A stretch of DNA of 64,000 nucleotides from Centroberyx gerrardi. Taxonomy: Eukaryota; Chordata; Actinopteri; Beryciformes; Berycidae. The notes under the pieces are model-generated. The model did not search any database. It saw nothing but the letters and a program-made list of their open reading frames with translations, and was not told where the DNA came from. The stretch spans positions 27,831,492-27,895,491 of the forward strand of contig NC_135998.1 of NCBI RefSeq assembly GCF_048128805.1, in the 5' to 3' direction. Position numbers and translations under genes: made by a program. Shown in pieces: positions 50,850 through 63,773 of this stretch; position 1 is the first letter of the stretch; each line of letters opens with the position of its first letter.

Positions 50850-51660
50850 CAAGATCGGATGCAGCTGGGACGAGGCTGCAAAATTTCATAAGGGTGTGTG
50901 GGGTAGCCCAAGAGGCTGCAGCCTCCACATCCTCCACTGAAATGCCTTGTAACAATGCCAAAGAAGCAGCCACACCCCTGATAGAATGCGCCCTATGGCC
51001 CCCGGAGTAAGCCAAAGTGATATGGAGTAAGCCAAAGTGATATGGAGTAAGCCAAAGCGATATGGAATAAGTCAAAGCGATATCCTCCACTATCCAGTGT
51101 GATAAATGGTCTTTAGACAAGGCCTTCCCAATTGCCTAAGACCCATAACAACTCAACAGCTGATAAGAACGGCACAGCGCCCGTATGCGCTCCACGTAGA
51201 CGCAGAGCACACATACAGGACACAGGGTGTGTAACCACTCCTCCTCATCTGACTGAAAAGGACGAGGATGAAAGGAGGAGCGGTCAATGACCGTAGAACT
51301 AAATGTGACCATTATAACCTTAGGCTAAAAAGCAAGATTAGGCTGCAAAGTAACTCTCCAATTATTGGGAGAAAAAATGAGGTAAGACTGATGCACAGTG
51401 AGTGCCACCAAATTTCCCACGTTTTGCTGAAATTAGTGCTATTGCTGTCTTCAGAGACAAGAATTTCCAACCTACCTCATGGAGAGGTTCAAATGGGGGC
51501 TTAGTGAGGACAGCACTGTGACTAAGTCCCACTTGGGAGACAATGAACGGGTCGATGTGTACAACCGGAGAGCACCTTGCATAAACCAAGAGACCAAAAT
51601 ATGGCTACCAGGTGACTTGCTGTCTATCCCACTATGACAAGCTGAGCTGGCAACCAAGTA
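50850..51660 (-). pseudogene. DIRS-type tyrosine recombinase remnant
   Basis: Read on the - strand the order is right for a DIRS1-like YR. A leading segment comes first, then FEPLHEVGWKFLSLKTAIAL plus ISAKR (51420-51510). A middle part in broken frames follows (CVLYVCSASTW-like, about 51200). Last come SKDHLSHWIVEDIAL, the box-II motif RAHSIRG (HxxR) and AASWATPHTLMKFCSLVP (about 50870-50910). DIRS elements integrate through this recombinase instead of a DDE integrase. The usual catalytic Tyr in the HT-x3-FY block reads Cys here. Frameshifts and stops separate the blocks, and no RT, gag or split repeats were found. Confidence 0.65.
51004..51083. repeat. 20-bp x 4 tandem repeat inside the DIRS recombinase
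   Basis: GGAGTAAGCCAAAGTGATAT occurs four times head to tail, the first two identical and the last two with 1-3 changes. Three extra copies add 60 bp, a multiple of three, so the frame stays open across it even though each copy is read in a different frame. Confidence 0.9.
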
Positions 51661-51838
51661 CACTTTAAAGAGTAACTGAACCCCAAACCCACCTGTTGTA
51701 CTCTATAGAAGGTGACATCACCTGGCTCACCTGGCTCAAAGACCAGCCAATAGCAGATGGCCAGTTCAGTACCCTACTTTTCACCATTAGGTGTCAGGCT
51801 TCACCACAGATTTGGGTGGGGTTTACTCTTTAAGTGTA
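51661..51838. mobile_element. Foldback MITE, TA target
   Basis: CACTTTAAAGAGTAACTGAA then CCCCAAACCCACC on the left is mirrored by TTTGGGTGGGGTTTACTCTTTAAGTG on the right. The 178-bp unit is flanked by TA on both sides. This suits a Tc1/mariner-type non-autonomous element. Confidence 0.6.
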
Positions 51839-54800
51839 GAAGGTGATAGGCCGCTATAACATGCAGTCAGACACTTGAAACTTGGTATATAGCTGTCACT
51901 TGGCATGCTGAACAAATTTGCCTCAAGGACCCATCAGGTCTGTCTGGGTAGATTTGCCACCATCTTGGAAATTTTGTGAAACCTTTCACAATCTTCTTCT
52001 CCTGAACCATGAGTCCAAATGACAACAATATTTTGCATAATGATTGGGTAAAAAATGGTGGAGTTATTAGCCAATCAGATTCTGGCATTATTCAATCTAT
52101 CACAACTCCACTTCACAGTGGCCTATGATCTTGAAACTTGGTGGGCATGTTAGTGACAACACCCTTAGGGACTGTACCAGTTTGGTGTTGATAGCCCAAA
52201 GAACGACAACACAGTACCAATTTCAATTTGTGCTATGCTAACTGCTAAATTTTCATTTTGACCCAAATAATGCATCCAAAATTGGAAAATGAATATGCTA
52301 TTGTGGGATTCAATTTTCATTTTCCAATTGACATTAACATTTTAATATAGCTGACTGAACGCTTCCATAATCCCAGAGGCACAAGGATATGAGTGATGGC
52401 TCACCAGACTCAGCAGTGAGTGTCCTCTTGATTGTTGATGTCATTTAAGCCCCTCCCCCTTTACCGATTGGCTGTTATTCCGTTGTTGTTTTTTATTCAT
52501 TGCAAATTTGCATTTGACTGTGTGATGGCTCTCTGAACTCAGGATAGAATTACCTGTCATTTGGTAATGTTATTGAAGCACATCCCCCATTTTTTGATTA
52601 TCTTTATCTATTTATCCCAAAGTCACATTGAGATCAGTGATGGCTTTACGGATGCAGGAGAGAGTTTCCTATTGATTGGTGATGTCATTAAGTGACCAAT
52701 AAGCTTTATCAGGCTTTTGCATTTGGCTTCAAGAGCCAAATAGGTCACATCTTATTACAAATTACGTGCTTGTTGATATCAACCTCTGCATTGGCCACCA
52801 TTTTTAGCAGGAACATTTGAATGATGCAAGGAGGTGTAATAGGACACAATAGGAACAGTTGTATGAGGAAGAACACAGAGATTGTATGATTGACATCTCT
52901 CAAAAGGTCATTTGCTCATTTTGACATAACTAAGATATTTTACTCTCTGAATATTTTATATTTTTCTTATCTAAAAAACGTAGATTACGTCTTTCACCAC
53001 TACTCATAACAAAATGCAGTAGACAGTTCTGAGAGAATTATTTATTTCTGATTCATTACAGAGTTTATCAAAACAAAGTTATCAATGTTCAACGTTATTC
53101 ACAATAAAAACATAGAAACAAAAGTCTTAAAATCAACTTTAAGTACACAGATTAAGGCATCAACACCTCCTTTGCCAATTTCTCTTTCAATTAAACTCAC
53201 AGAGAGTGATACAAAAATAAATTCAAAATAATTCAAGTATTCCTATAGAAAGGGTCTCTGTAACAAAAGGAAGGTAGGAGAATATAAACAGGAATTGAGA
53301 CCAACAACCAATCACTGCACATTAAAACCACAAATACAAAAAGTACAGACCCGATACAGCCAAGTTAAAGATCACATGTAGAGAGGCCCAGCCCAGAAAA
53401 TATCCATGGCTAGTTCCCCATTTTAGAACGGCTTCCACTCGTGTTTTAATTGAGTGAATGGAAGAAAACTCCTGAAAAAAGGCAGTTTCAGCTGTCAACA
53501 GGACATTGTGATACGTTACATAGTGTCATAGCACAAAAACTTTCTCTTTTTCTGCTTCTGGGCTAGAATAACTTCACAAATTCATAACCCCATCCAGATA
53601 TTAAATAGAAAATGTTCCAATTTCAAATATCGAGGATCTCATTAAAATATCCCTCATGCTATAGCTTGGTTAGTTGTGGTCCCTTAGCTTGACTTTTGGT
53701 CTACATGTACTGTAGTTGCCAGTAGCCAACAATGGTGCAAATGGGTATTTTCCTCTAAACATGAAGATACATTGCTAACAATGTTCCTTTTACTCAAGAT
53801 ATACTTCTCCAGATGTTTTGTTGCTCTGCCTTGTCTTCAAAGGCTAGGAGTGAATGAACCTCATTTTGACCCAAAATGAACAACACACTTCAAAGCTCCA
53901 CAGGGCACGAACAAAGCCACAAATCCAGCTTTATGTACAGTTTGCCGCATTTGAGCGAGCAAAGTTGCTCAGTTCTTTTTTTCCATACCGATAGTTAATC
54001 AAGATGTTAAGAAAACTCAGTTCAAACAGCACAGACGTAGACCACAAATCACAAAAAAACATGTTTCAAACATGATACTTGAGGTATTCATTAACAAACA
54101 CAAGGGTATTTTCAAAGCTGGTTGGAATATCAGCATTGGATCGTCTATCGTTTTCGCTAACATGAGAACACAAGCCTCATTTACAATACCGAGACAAAAC
54201 AGTGGAGTTTCCAAGACTGGTGTACAGCACATTCACACAGTACTCAGAAGTGCAGTACTGTACGTTGTGCATTTTCCTATCGCCCAGGCAGTTGGTAGCT
54301 TTACAATGGCACATGATGTGGTATCATAACCCGCTGCACATCTACTCTATAAACAATTCTTGTGCTGGTACATTACATTATCACTTAAAATTGTACTCCA
54401 GAGGGCTAACAGTCATTGCAAAGTTTAAGTGATACACCAGACAGAAAGTTGTGGAATAGTGTAGTTAGAATAGATGTGCTGCTTACTTGTAATCTACTGT
54501 ACGAATTTCAGTTCTTCTTATTTATTCCATAAAAAGTCAAGAAGGACGGTGATTAGCAAAATTTGAAATACCTTTGGTTGAAAAAACACATTGAAAATGA
54601 ACACCCAATTGAAAAAAAAATCATAACATTTGAATATATTTGCTGCTACTCACAAATGTGCTAATCACAGATAAACACTGTGGAGAGATTGTGATGCTAG
54701 TTAGACTGCTAGTCATCAGGCTACAAAACTATGCTGGTTTAGAACTGGGCTACAAGTAGTGTGTGAGCTGTTTAGGGCACTTCATGACATTTATTGAATA

Positions 54801-55378
54801 TAGGTAAAAGAGTTAAGGGACCAGCAGGACTGTAGCTCTTAAGGACTGAAACCATGCAGAAGTATCGCTGAACAATTACATGTTTCTGAGGGCTGACATC
54901 AGATTACATGGGACAAATGGATATGATCCATGTTTAGTAATCTGTGTATATTGGGCTACAGAGGGCTGATTTTATTCTAATCAAATACATTCCTGTGGGC
55001 ACAGATTCTAACAGGTATACAGCACCAGCAACAGTTTAGTTACACCTTTTCCCAGAATCTCCCTTTTCAGCACTGACCGAAAAGAGCGCTCAGTACTGTA
55101 TGATATTACCTAGGTTTAGACTGATATACTGTATCAGTTTGCCAATATATCGAGTACATTGGATAATAAATATGGGATATCGGCCAGTGATCAGCCAGTC
55201 TTCCACTGCCGATACAATGGAGATTCTTCCCTAATTACAGCAACATAAAAACAAAGTTTTAACAAAACTAAGTATTTCTTCACTGAATGTATCCCAGAGT
55301 TTCCCCTATCATGTAATAGATGGGGTGTGTCACCCTAGCTTAAGGAACTGCTAACTTTTCATTGATGCTTTACTTTTT
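51839..55378. other. PPIA-DUSP26 spacer
   Basis: 3.5 kb of AT-rich sequence with no recognisable gene. The block 51870-52330 has the wording of a dispersed fish repeat (GATCTTGAAACTTGGTGGGC) but I cannot name it. A - strand AATAAA at 53041-53046 could be a distal DUSP26 poly(A) site. Confidence 0.45.
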
Positions 55379-55384
55379 TTTATT
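55379..55384 (-). terminator. Proximal poly(A) signal candidate, DUSP26
   Basis: TTTATT on + is AATAAA on the gene strand, about 270 nt after the stop codon. Confidence 0.4.
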
Positions 55385-55654
55385 ATTTTGGCGTGAAAAT
55401 CGTCAAATTTAAAGATATTGAAAATCAGCTATCGTCGACTTAAGTCTAAAAATATTTGCATTGGTATAGGTATCTGTATTGGTCCCATGTATGTCGGTCA
55501 AACCCTATTATTAACTGCCATTAAGGAGCATAGTGTTAGAAACTTGCAGGTTGCTCCTAACCCCAAAGCACACTTGATCCCAATTCTACACACGTCTCAC
55601 ACCACCAGAAAGTAACCGGTACCTCATGCTGTGTGCTTCAGGGTCTGCTGAGCT

Positions 55655-56583
55655 CTACGGTGAAGTCTTGCGGCTCTCTCTGAGGATGCCGTCCAGGCCG
55701 TTGAGCTGGCGCAGGAAGCCTCGGTTGGGGATGACGCCGCGGTGATCCTTCACCGTCTTGATGGCCTCCACCAGGGTCAGGTTCTGTCTGATCATCAGGT
55801 AGGCCAGCACCAGCGTGGCCGAGCGGCTCACTCCCACAGTGCAGTGGACCAGCACCTTGCCTTCAGACGCACAGAGAGAGAGAGAGAGAGAGAGGTGATA
55901 GTGGGATAGCCAGAGCGCTGAGATGAACCAGATTAACATCTTCTTCAACTGTACATCTTTACTTAAGCGCACCACAATGGACGACAGCACTCTACTGCTG
56001 GTATCTAGCACCTCACCTACTGTCATATTATCAGTTCTTATATACCCAACTCTATTCTGGCTGAATAGATACATATTTAGACTGTTTATACTCTGGGCTG
56101 CTGTGCAATATTCTCTAGATCTGCATTATAGTTTATTCTGCTTATTCTTTTTTTTTTTAACCAACTTCCATAGCTTCCCATCAGTGCAACCAGGTTCCAA
56201 CACTGAATCCTATGCATACTGTATAGGTAGCATAATAGACATATTTTTTTTAATTTCTATTTATTTTTATGCTTATACACTACTTTCTTTACATAGTACT
56301 TCAAAAAGAGACCTATTCTCTAAATTTCCATTTTTTTCCTTTTTTTTATATGCTTTTTTTCCCCTGTATTTTTTCTTTTCTTTTGTTTTGTTTTATAGAC
56401 CTTTCTTTTTTCTTTTTTTTTTATAGGCTTTTTTTCTTTTTCTTTTATTTTGTGTTGTGTTATATTACGGTGACCTATGGAAGCAAACCTCCAGGTCAAA
56501 TTCCCTGTATGTGCAAACTTAAGTTGGCCAGTAAAACTGACTGACTGATTGTGATTGTGATATTCACTGTATGGATAAATCGC

Positions 56584-56652
<69 letters not shown>

Positions 56653-57167
56653 ACACACCACCAACCTCCACTGGTGAGGGCCTTGTGGATGAACTCGGCA
56701 GCAGGGTAGAAGTTGACGCTCATGTCGAAGGTGGGGGAGTCGTGAGCCTCGATGCCCTGGTAGGTGATGCTCATCCCGGCATAATACTCCGCTCCGCCGC
56801 GCCATTTGCTCTGGGCGCAGTTCAGGATGTGGGTGATGCCAAGTTTGGCCAGCTCGCGCCTATCTGATGCTATATCTCTGCAGAGAGACGAGGAGGTTGG
56901 AAACAGAATCATCAATCAATCAACTGATGTAGGTAGACGTAATCAATAAGGTAATCAGACTTCATTAATAAGAGACATCTCAACTCACTGATCTCCAATG
57001 TAGAGTCTTGGCCATACTTCGTCCGCATGGTTACACGCTGTTTTCCCGGTGCAGAGGAGCCTCTCCAGCTCGGACACTGTTAGATTCGGCGAGACGCGCT
57101 CCGAGTCTTTCCTGCTGGGAGACCTGGAGCTGCTCCGGGACCGGGAGAACCGAGACATGAACGCCAT
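55655..57167 (-). CDS. dusp26: Dual-specificity phosphatase 26 (198 aa)
   Basis: Atypical dual-specificity phosphatase (MAPK, p53 and HSF-linked roles in mammals, neural expression). Exons 56989-57167, 56666-56877 and 55655-55860 sum to 597 nt in frame. The N-terminus [20 protein letters not shown] matches the basic/Ser-rich start of DUSP26, and [20 protein letters not shown] follows. The general-acid Asp106 lies in [11 protein letters not shown]. The P-loop HCTVGVSR holds Cys137 and Arg143, then [10 protein letters not shown] and PNRGFLRQL. All catalytic residues are intact. Human DUSP26 is 211 aa; it has a few residues before the conserved Met. The ATG lies 15 bases after an acceptor (TTTCCCCAG|ACGCAG), so a non-coding first exon must lie upstream. 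The second intron carries a long (CA)n immediately inside its 5' end. Confidence 0.93.
56587..56649. repeat. (CA)n microsatellite, about 31 units, in a DUSP26 intron
   Basis: A pure CA run starting about 16 bases inside the donor of the 56666-56877 exon; on the gene strand it is (TG)n just after the 5' splice site. Next to it (56140-56460) the same intron holds a T-rich, strongly strand-asymmetric stretch. Confidence 0.95.
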
Positions 57168-57943
57168 CAGGCAACGCTGCGTCTGGGGAAACAAAATGAA
57201 ATGTTAATAATAGGAAAATATATTATTTTCCTTATTATTTCCTTAAGGCACAGCATGAAGCCAGTCTGTCAAAACAAAATAAGCAATTTCAGAGTAGAAT
57301 GGGTTAGAATAGAATAGAATTGAATATGTTTTTGGGGAGCATGGTACAGCCATATCTCCATCGTTTGAATGTTATTTCGGCCAGATCAGCCTTAATTGGA
57401 TGATAGTAGATTAAAAAACAAATATATATTCACCTGCATCTTTATTTAATCCCATTTTGAAATAGCGCTCCAAGCCTATCTGTGATCCAGGCTGCAATCA
57501 AGAATACAGACCTATACGTATAAGTCCTACCTTTTTTTTGTTTGTTTGTTATCGGTGTTTTGTTTTATTCCCTGTGTGTTGTGCGTCTCTCTCTCTCCTG
57601 ATGGATGCTACAGGGCGAGCCGAGCCGCGGCCATGTTGAGTCATTTAATTCCAGTGGGTGGATGGATGGGATGAGACAACTGCTGTGCGTGTACCAGACA
57701 TCTTCAGCGCGCGACCGCACTTCGGCGTCTCAACAAGTCTTCACTGATGCATCACTGTGAAAACACGGCTCCCGTTTTGAAGGTGCCACTCGGGATGTTC
57801 ACCCATGCAAGACAGAGGACTTCCCCATTCCTTCCGCGGCCAACTGCTTGTTTTTATTCCGATTCTGTTGACTTGGTTTCTGGTCGTTTACTTGGCTCTT
57901 GCTGACATAAGATGGTCTCGCAGAATCGCTAGTGGCGTTTGGC

Positions 57944-57952
57944 GCCATCTTG
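57944..57952. promoter_or_regulatory. YY1-type site near the likely DUSP26 5' end
   Basis: GCCATCTTG is the reverse of the YY1 core CAAGATGGC, often found at transcription starts. It lies in a GC-rich patch (57600-57960) about 780 bp upstream of the DUSP26 start codon, where the non-coding exon is expected. Motif and position only. Confidence 0.3.
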
Positions 57953-57960
57953 CGTTCGTC

Positions 57961-58887
57961 CAAGGGAAATTGATATAGAAATGTCAGTGCAGATGCTTAG
58001 TAAAAAAATACAAAAATATGACTGGTCCGTTCTGAAGCAGACTCAGAGTCACAGTCAGCATAACTTGTTATTAGTGCCACTGCATTGGACTGAAAATTGC
58101 CTTTGAAGTGGCTTTTCAGTGGAAGCAGAAAATATAAGCCACAAAGCACAATTTATGCATAAAATAATAGGCCTAATGAATAAAATCAGTGTTCAAATGA
58201 TGCGTGAGCACGGATTTAAGTGATTTGTCCGTTGTTAAAAACTCACTCCTCACGTTAAAACTCCTCAACTTCGTCAACAGGTAGGCTACAGTGAATTTCA
58301 CTTTGGCTGTGTAAACCTACATTGTTTTAAAACGAATGGTGGCGCTGTAGGGCAATGTTTCAAATAGTTTTTTGTCTGGAAATATCCTCCCATAGGACAG
58401 ATGTGATCTATGACAGGCAGGCATAAGAAGGAAATAGCTTAATATCTTGCATCCACAGCCTAAATTTCGTTAAGTCGCCATCATTTGTTGGCCTATCTGT
58501 AGCCTAACAAAAAAGAACAATGGTAATCTGATAGCCTAATACATCTTTAGAAAGTTGCTATGCACTGTATATAACATACTGTACATTCACTAAAATTTTG
58601 GAAAGGAACCATCCTTTATTAATGAGCCCACTGATAAATTAATGTTTTGTTTCACCTAGGCCAATTTTTTTCTCATTGTATCCTTCCCATAAAGGCTGTG
58701 TGTGATGCCACTCTGGCTTAGTTAAGTTAGTCAGCCCACCTACAATATCACTCCAGCATGAGTATACAGAATGTGTTAATGTGTTGCTAATAGTCAGTAG
58801 CCTGTTAACATGAATTGACAAAAATGTTAATAATTATGTTATCTATCAACTTGAATGTGAAATTATGAGATTTTGAATATGCATTGT
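57961..58887. other. Spacer, no feature recognised
   Basis: AT-rich sequence between the DUSP26 5' region and the LINE. No conserved frame or repeat family was recognised. Confidence 0.5.
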
Positions 58888-60180
58888 ATCAGAATCAGAA
58901 TCAATTAATTCATTATTAATTATATACATGAGGTGGGTGTTACAGGTTTATTGCACAGGGATAGTTTCTGTCACTGTATGACTGATTTAAGTGTTCATCA
59001 GAGTGATGGCCTGTGGGAAGAAACTGTTCTTGTGTCTGCTTGTTTTGGCGTACAGTGTTCTGTAGCGCCTACCAGAGGGGAGGAGCTGGAACAGGTTGTG
59101 TCCAGGGTGTGATGGGTCTGCAGTGATCTTTCCTGCCCGTTTCCTGACTCTGGAGATGTATAAGTCCTGAATGGAGGGCAGGTTGGCACCAATGATTTTT
59201 TCTGCAGTCCTGACTGTCCTTTGTAGTCTGTTCCTGTCCTGTTTGGTGGCCGATCCATACCAGACAGTGATGGATGTGCAGAGAACAGACTGGATTATTG
59301 CAGAGTAGAACTGGATCAGCAGCTCCTGAGGCAGGTTGAACTTCCTGAGCTGGCGTAGGAAGTACATCCTCTGCTGGGCCTTTTTGATGAGTGTGTCTAT
59401 GTTGGACGCCCACTTTAGGTCCTGGGAGATTGTGGATCCCAGAAACCTGAAGGTTTCCACAGCAGACACGGTGCTGTTGAGTATGGTGAGGGGGGGCAGT
59501 GTTGGGGGGCTCCTCCTGAAGTCCACTGTCATCTCCACAGTTTTGAGCTTGTTCAGCTCCAGGTTGTTATGACCACACCAGAGGGCCAGCTGATCAACCT
59601 CCCGTCTGTATGCAGACTCGTCACCGCCTCGGATGAGGCCGATGACCGTTGTGTCGTCTGCAGACTTCAGGAGTTTAACAGATGGGTCTCCTGAGGTGCA
59701 GTTGTTTACCAACAACCAATCGAGAAGAGCAAAGGGGAGAGCACACATCCCTGGGGGGCGCCAGTGTTGACTGTCCGGGTGCTGGATGTGATTTTCCCCA
59801 GCCTCACCTGCTGCCTCCTGTCTGTCAGGAAGTCTGTGATCCACTGACAGGTGGAGGCTGGCACAGCGAGCTGGGTGAGTTTGGAGTGGAGGATTTCTGG
59901 GATGATGGTGTTGAATGCCGAGCTGAAGTCCACAAACAGGATCCTTGCGTATGTCCCTGGGGAGTCGAGGTGTTGCAGGATGTAGTGCAGTCCCGTGTTG
60001 ACTGCATCATCCACTGACCTGTTTGCCCGGTAGGCAAACTGCAGGGGGTCCAGCAGGCGGCCTGTGATGTCTTTCAGGTGGGCCAACACCAGTCTTTCGA
60101 AGGATTTCATGACCACAGACGTCAGGGCGACGGGCCTGTAGTCATTTAATCCTGTGATAGAGGGTTTCTGAGTTCTGATA
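58888..60180 (-). mobile_element. 5'-truncated Rex1/L2-like LINE with reverse transcriptase fragment
   Basis: On the - strand the first visible block reads DYRPVALTSVV, then LQFAYRANRSVDDAV and motif A FVDFSSAFNTI. Motif B follows as GAPQGCVLSPLLF (to about 59706). A short disruption at about 59700-59725 shifts the frame. A second frame (59692 down to 58988) continues with KSADDTTVIGL (motif C), VETFRFLGSTISQDLKW, SITVWYGSATKQD and LLPSGRRYR. It ends FFPQAITLMNT plus stop. The 3' UTR has AATAAA and closes with a (TGATTC)n tail at 58888-58905. This matches fish Rex1/Babar-type LINEs. The 5' part of ORF2 is absent. Confidence 0.75.
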
Positions 60181-61148
60181 GAGAGTTATGCCGGTGGCCA
60201 TGAATGTAACCTAAACCTGTCAGACTACCCAGTAAAATAGGCTACAAAAACAGAATAGGTCACTAAACAATATCACAGCAAAACTATAGCCTAGTCCCTA
60301 TGAAGTCCCTTAATAGTATACTTTAGATTAATTTTAAGTTTATATCTCTATACGTTTGGTATACTGAAGGGTGACTTAATTGAACTGCTTTTAAGTTGAT
60401 TAAAGTATACTTCTAGTTAAAAGTATAAGCTTAAGTATAGGCTACTATTCTTTTTTGAAAAAGTGTGAAAAAGTATTCATCAAGTCTAAATAGAAATAAA
60501 AGTACAAGCCCTAGTAGACATATAGCCTACATATAGGCTACAAGTGCAAGTGCAATGAAAGTAAAATAAAAACATATTCTCATAATTTTGTTTTTGTTTT
60601 AAATAAGTATACTAAGAGTGTACTAAAATGAACTTCTTTTTCTTTCTCTTTCTTCTTTTTATGAGGTTGGGAAATTAAAAAATATATATCATGGATAAAC
60701 TCGCTGCAAATTCACTGTTGAGTTACCACAGACACAAAGTCTCTTAGGGATATTATAGGAATATTATCGGGTCGGGACGGGCCAAACTAGTAACACAGAT
60801 CATGAGCAAATTATGTGAGAGTGCTCCAGTGTGTGTCCCGCCTCTATAACGAGGGAGTGTCCTGTGACAGGAGTAAGCTGTCATACAAGAAACAACTCCG
60901 GGGTAGATTATGCAACTTCATTCAGTTGTGAGCCACAAGGAAACTTTGACTCAAAGACGCTTTCAGGCTTCACACCTGTGCGGCTTGACAGCAGCCAACA
61001 TTATTGAAACTCAACACATCTGACTGTAGCTATTTATTGTGGCTGGTAAATTGGAGTTTTATTTTATATGACAGTCAGTGTAAGTGTCTAGGTGCACTGC
61101 AGTTTGGGAAAATTAGAGACAGCAAACTTTCAATACACAAAAACCTAC
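60181..61148. other. Spacer and probable GRK promoter/5' UTR
   Basis: 60270-60560 is rich in AGTATA/TAAGTATA words of unknown origin. From about 60820 the sequence is GC-richer (GTGTCCCGCCTCTATAACGA), and 60900-61148 is a likely 5' UTR. No firm start site can be set. Confidence 0.4.
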
Positions 61149-63693
61149 ATGGAGATTGAGAGCATGGTGGCAAATAGCGCTCTTATTAGAGCCAGGGAAG
61201 GTGAGTTTTTTTTTTTTTAATCTTTCTTTAAAACAGAAATTCAATTGAAATATAGTGTTTGTAAAGTTTTTGTTGAAACGTTTTGCTCACTGCTGATGGA
61301 AAAATGTGATTGTATGCCAGAGGATGACAGAGTGCTGTTGTTTTTTTTTTTTTTAGCTGATTTAGACAAAACTAAAAAGGTGTGTGATGCATATTGTGTT
61401 AGATCAATAACACTTGGAGTCACCAGACTAAAATGTGCAGTTTTCCAACAGTTAGCACTCCATGACATAACCTGTGTCAGGACTTCAGATGTAGAGCAGG
61501 GTTTCTCTAGTGATGTTTTGGGTGTTTTGGGTGGGTGATCTGGGGACAGTGACTTCCTCATGGTGTTGTAAGAGACACTGATTGATACTTAGACTTTTAA
61601 CCCCCAAGACTTTTTCCCTGCTGTCATTTTATTTTGCCTTGTTTCCTCAGTCCATGCAAACATTGTTTTCTCTCTTCCTCAAACACTCTTTGTTTCAACC
61701 TTTCTTTTTTTTTTTTTTAGAATAGTTTTTATTGGTGAAAAGCATAATGCCAGGTTTACAGGTCACCATTTTTCACATTACCCCACCCACCCTACCGCTC
61801 CACCCAACCCCTGCACAACAACAACAACAACAACACACATTACAAAAAATAATAATACAAATAAAAAATTAGAAATTAGAAAGGTTGTTTCAACCTTTCT
61901 GTATTAAATCATTATTTAGACCCTTTGGATGCATTTAAACAGTAATTTTTCATCACCATTTTAAGCAGAGGTGTGCAGAACATTGAAATATTGAAATCTC
62001 ACTGAAAGCAGATTGAATATATGGGCTGTCAAATCAGAGATTTTCAATGGTAAACAAATATGCTTGGTTTAAAATTACAGATGTAATCTGTTTGCAACTG
62101 ACATCATGTGCATTTCAGTTTGAAAGTTGCAGAGTAATGTGGTCCCACAGGCTTTGCTTACCTGTTCCCAGAGCTATTAATAGGCCATTCACTGTAGTGG
62201 AGCGTACTATTGTCTGAAACCAGATGGGCTAGACACACACGCACACCTGCATGGGTATGACACACTGCAGATAGATATGGTAGGCTGAGTTATTAGTGAT
62301 CACTTTCAATGAATAGCTTAGATCTGGTTATGTATTTTCATACTCTAACCCCAAAACAGATGCTTGCAGAATCTTTCCCATTCACTCCCCTGTCCCTTCT
62401 CTTATTCCTCCTCTCTGTAGGTGGAGGGGGAAAAGGGAGAAGCTGGAAATGGAAAGAGATGCTTCGCTTTCCTCATATTAGCCAGTGTGTGGAGCTGGCC
62501 ATGAGCATCGGTGTGTGTGTGTGTGTGCATGTGTGTTTCATAAATCCATACATGTCTTGGTTTATTGTGCCGTTTCACATCACGTGTTATGTTATGTTCC
62601 TGTGTCAGAGCGAGACTACTTCAGTCTGTGTGTGAAGCAGCCTATCGGCAAGAAGCTGTTCCAGCTCTTCTGCCGGAGCAGGCCTGATCTGCAGAACTAC
62701 ATTTCCTTACAGGACGCACTGGTACTGTCCCCCCAAAAAAATAACAAGCACTATATTTAAGAGGAAGTCGTATGAAAAATGTGGCACAAAATATAAGTTC
62801 AACGCAAGTTCTGGTTTGATATATGCAAGAGTAGATAGTGCAGAAGTAAAAAGGCATTAAACAATGTATAGTGGAATATACCTGTAAAGTCTATGACATG
62901 CATTGATTACCATGCATTTCATAACTTCTGATGGAATGATGGTTAGAGCCAAAAAAGAAGGTTTGGCATATCAATCACGGGGAAATCTATTTTGGTCTAG
63001 TGATGTCAGTGGCATTATGTAATTTCCTTTGTCTGATTAGCATGAACTGGTTTAGATTATTTTAGTCACTTCTACTGACACTGTATAAACCTTTAGAGAA
63101 TATTGAATCAATTGTGGTTCTTACTGTTTAAAACTTTCTCTTGATGACCTGTACATACATATTGTATTCTGTTTGTGTGTGCAGGACGACTTTGAGACAA
63201 AGTCAGATGAGGAGAGGGGAGATTTTGGCATCAGCATCATTCAGAGATTCCTCAGGAGTCAGGTCTGAGAACTAGAAGTGTTTTTAATACTTAAATACTT
63301 TGTTCTGGGTACAAATATTTGTCTGAATGGATGTTTTAACATTTCAAATAAATAAACCTTGCATTGCCGTATAGTAATTTGGAACAGAGTATTCTCAAAT
63401 GAGTTGTACATCCACCCGGAAACATGGATGTTTGATTTCAGCTGACTGTACCAGCCATAATACATACTTTGGTCACTGATACCTTTACAAAACCAATCTC
63501 AGTCCCTATATATCAAAAGCTACAATCTGTTCTACATGCAGTTTTAACTATATAATGTATCCTGTGTCCAACCTCCTCAGTCCAACCAGTGTGTGGACGT
63601 GGTGCAGAGGCACGAACAGAGTTGCATCGAGAATCTGGAGCTCGATCCCTGCGGGGACATCTTTCATGACTGCAGGGAGTAAGTCCATACTTG

Positions 63694-63773
<80 letters not shown>

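Noticed and set aside
59682-60017. Open frame on + across the LINE
   Set aside because: Antisense of the LINE reverse transcriptase.
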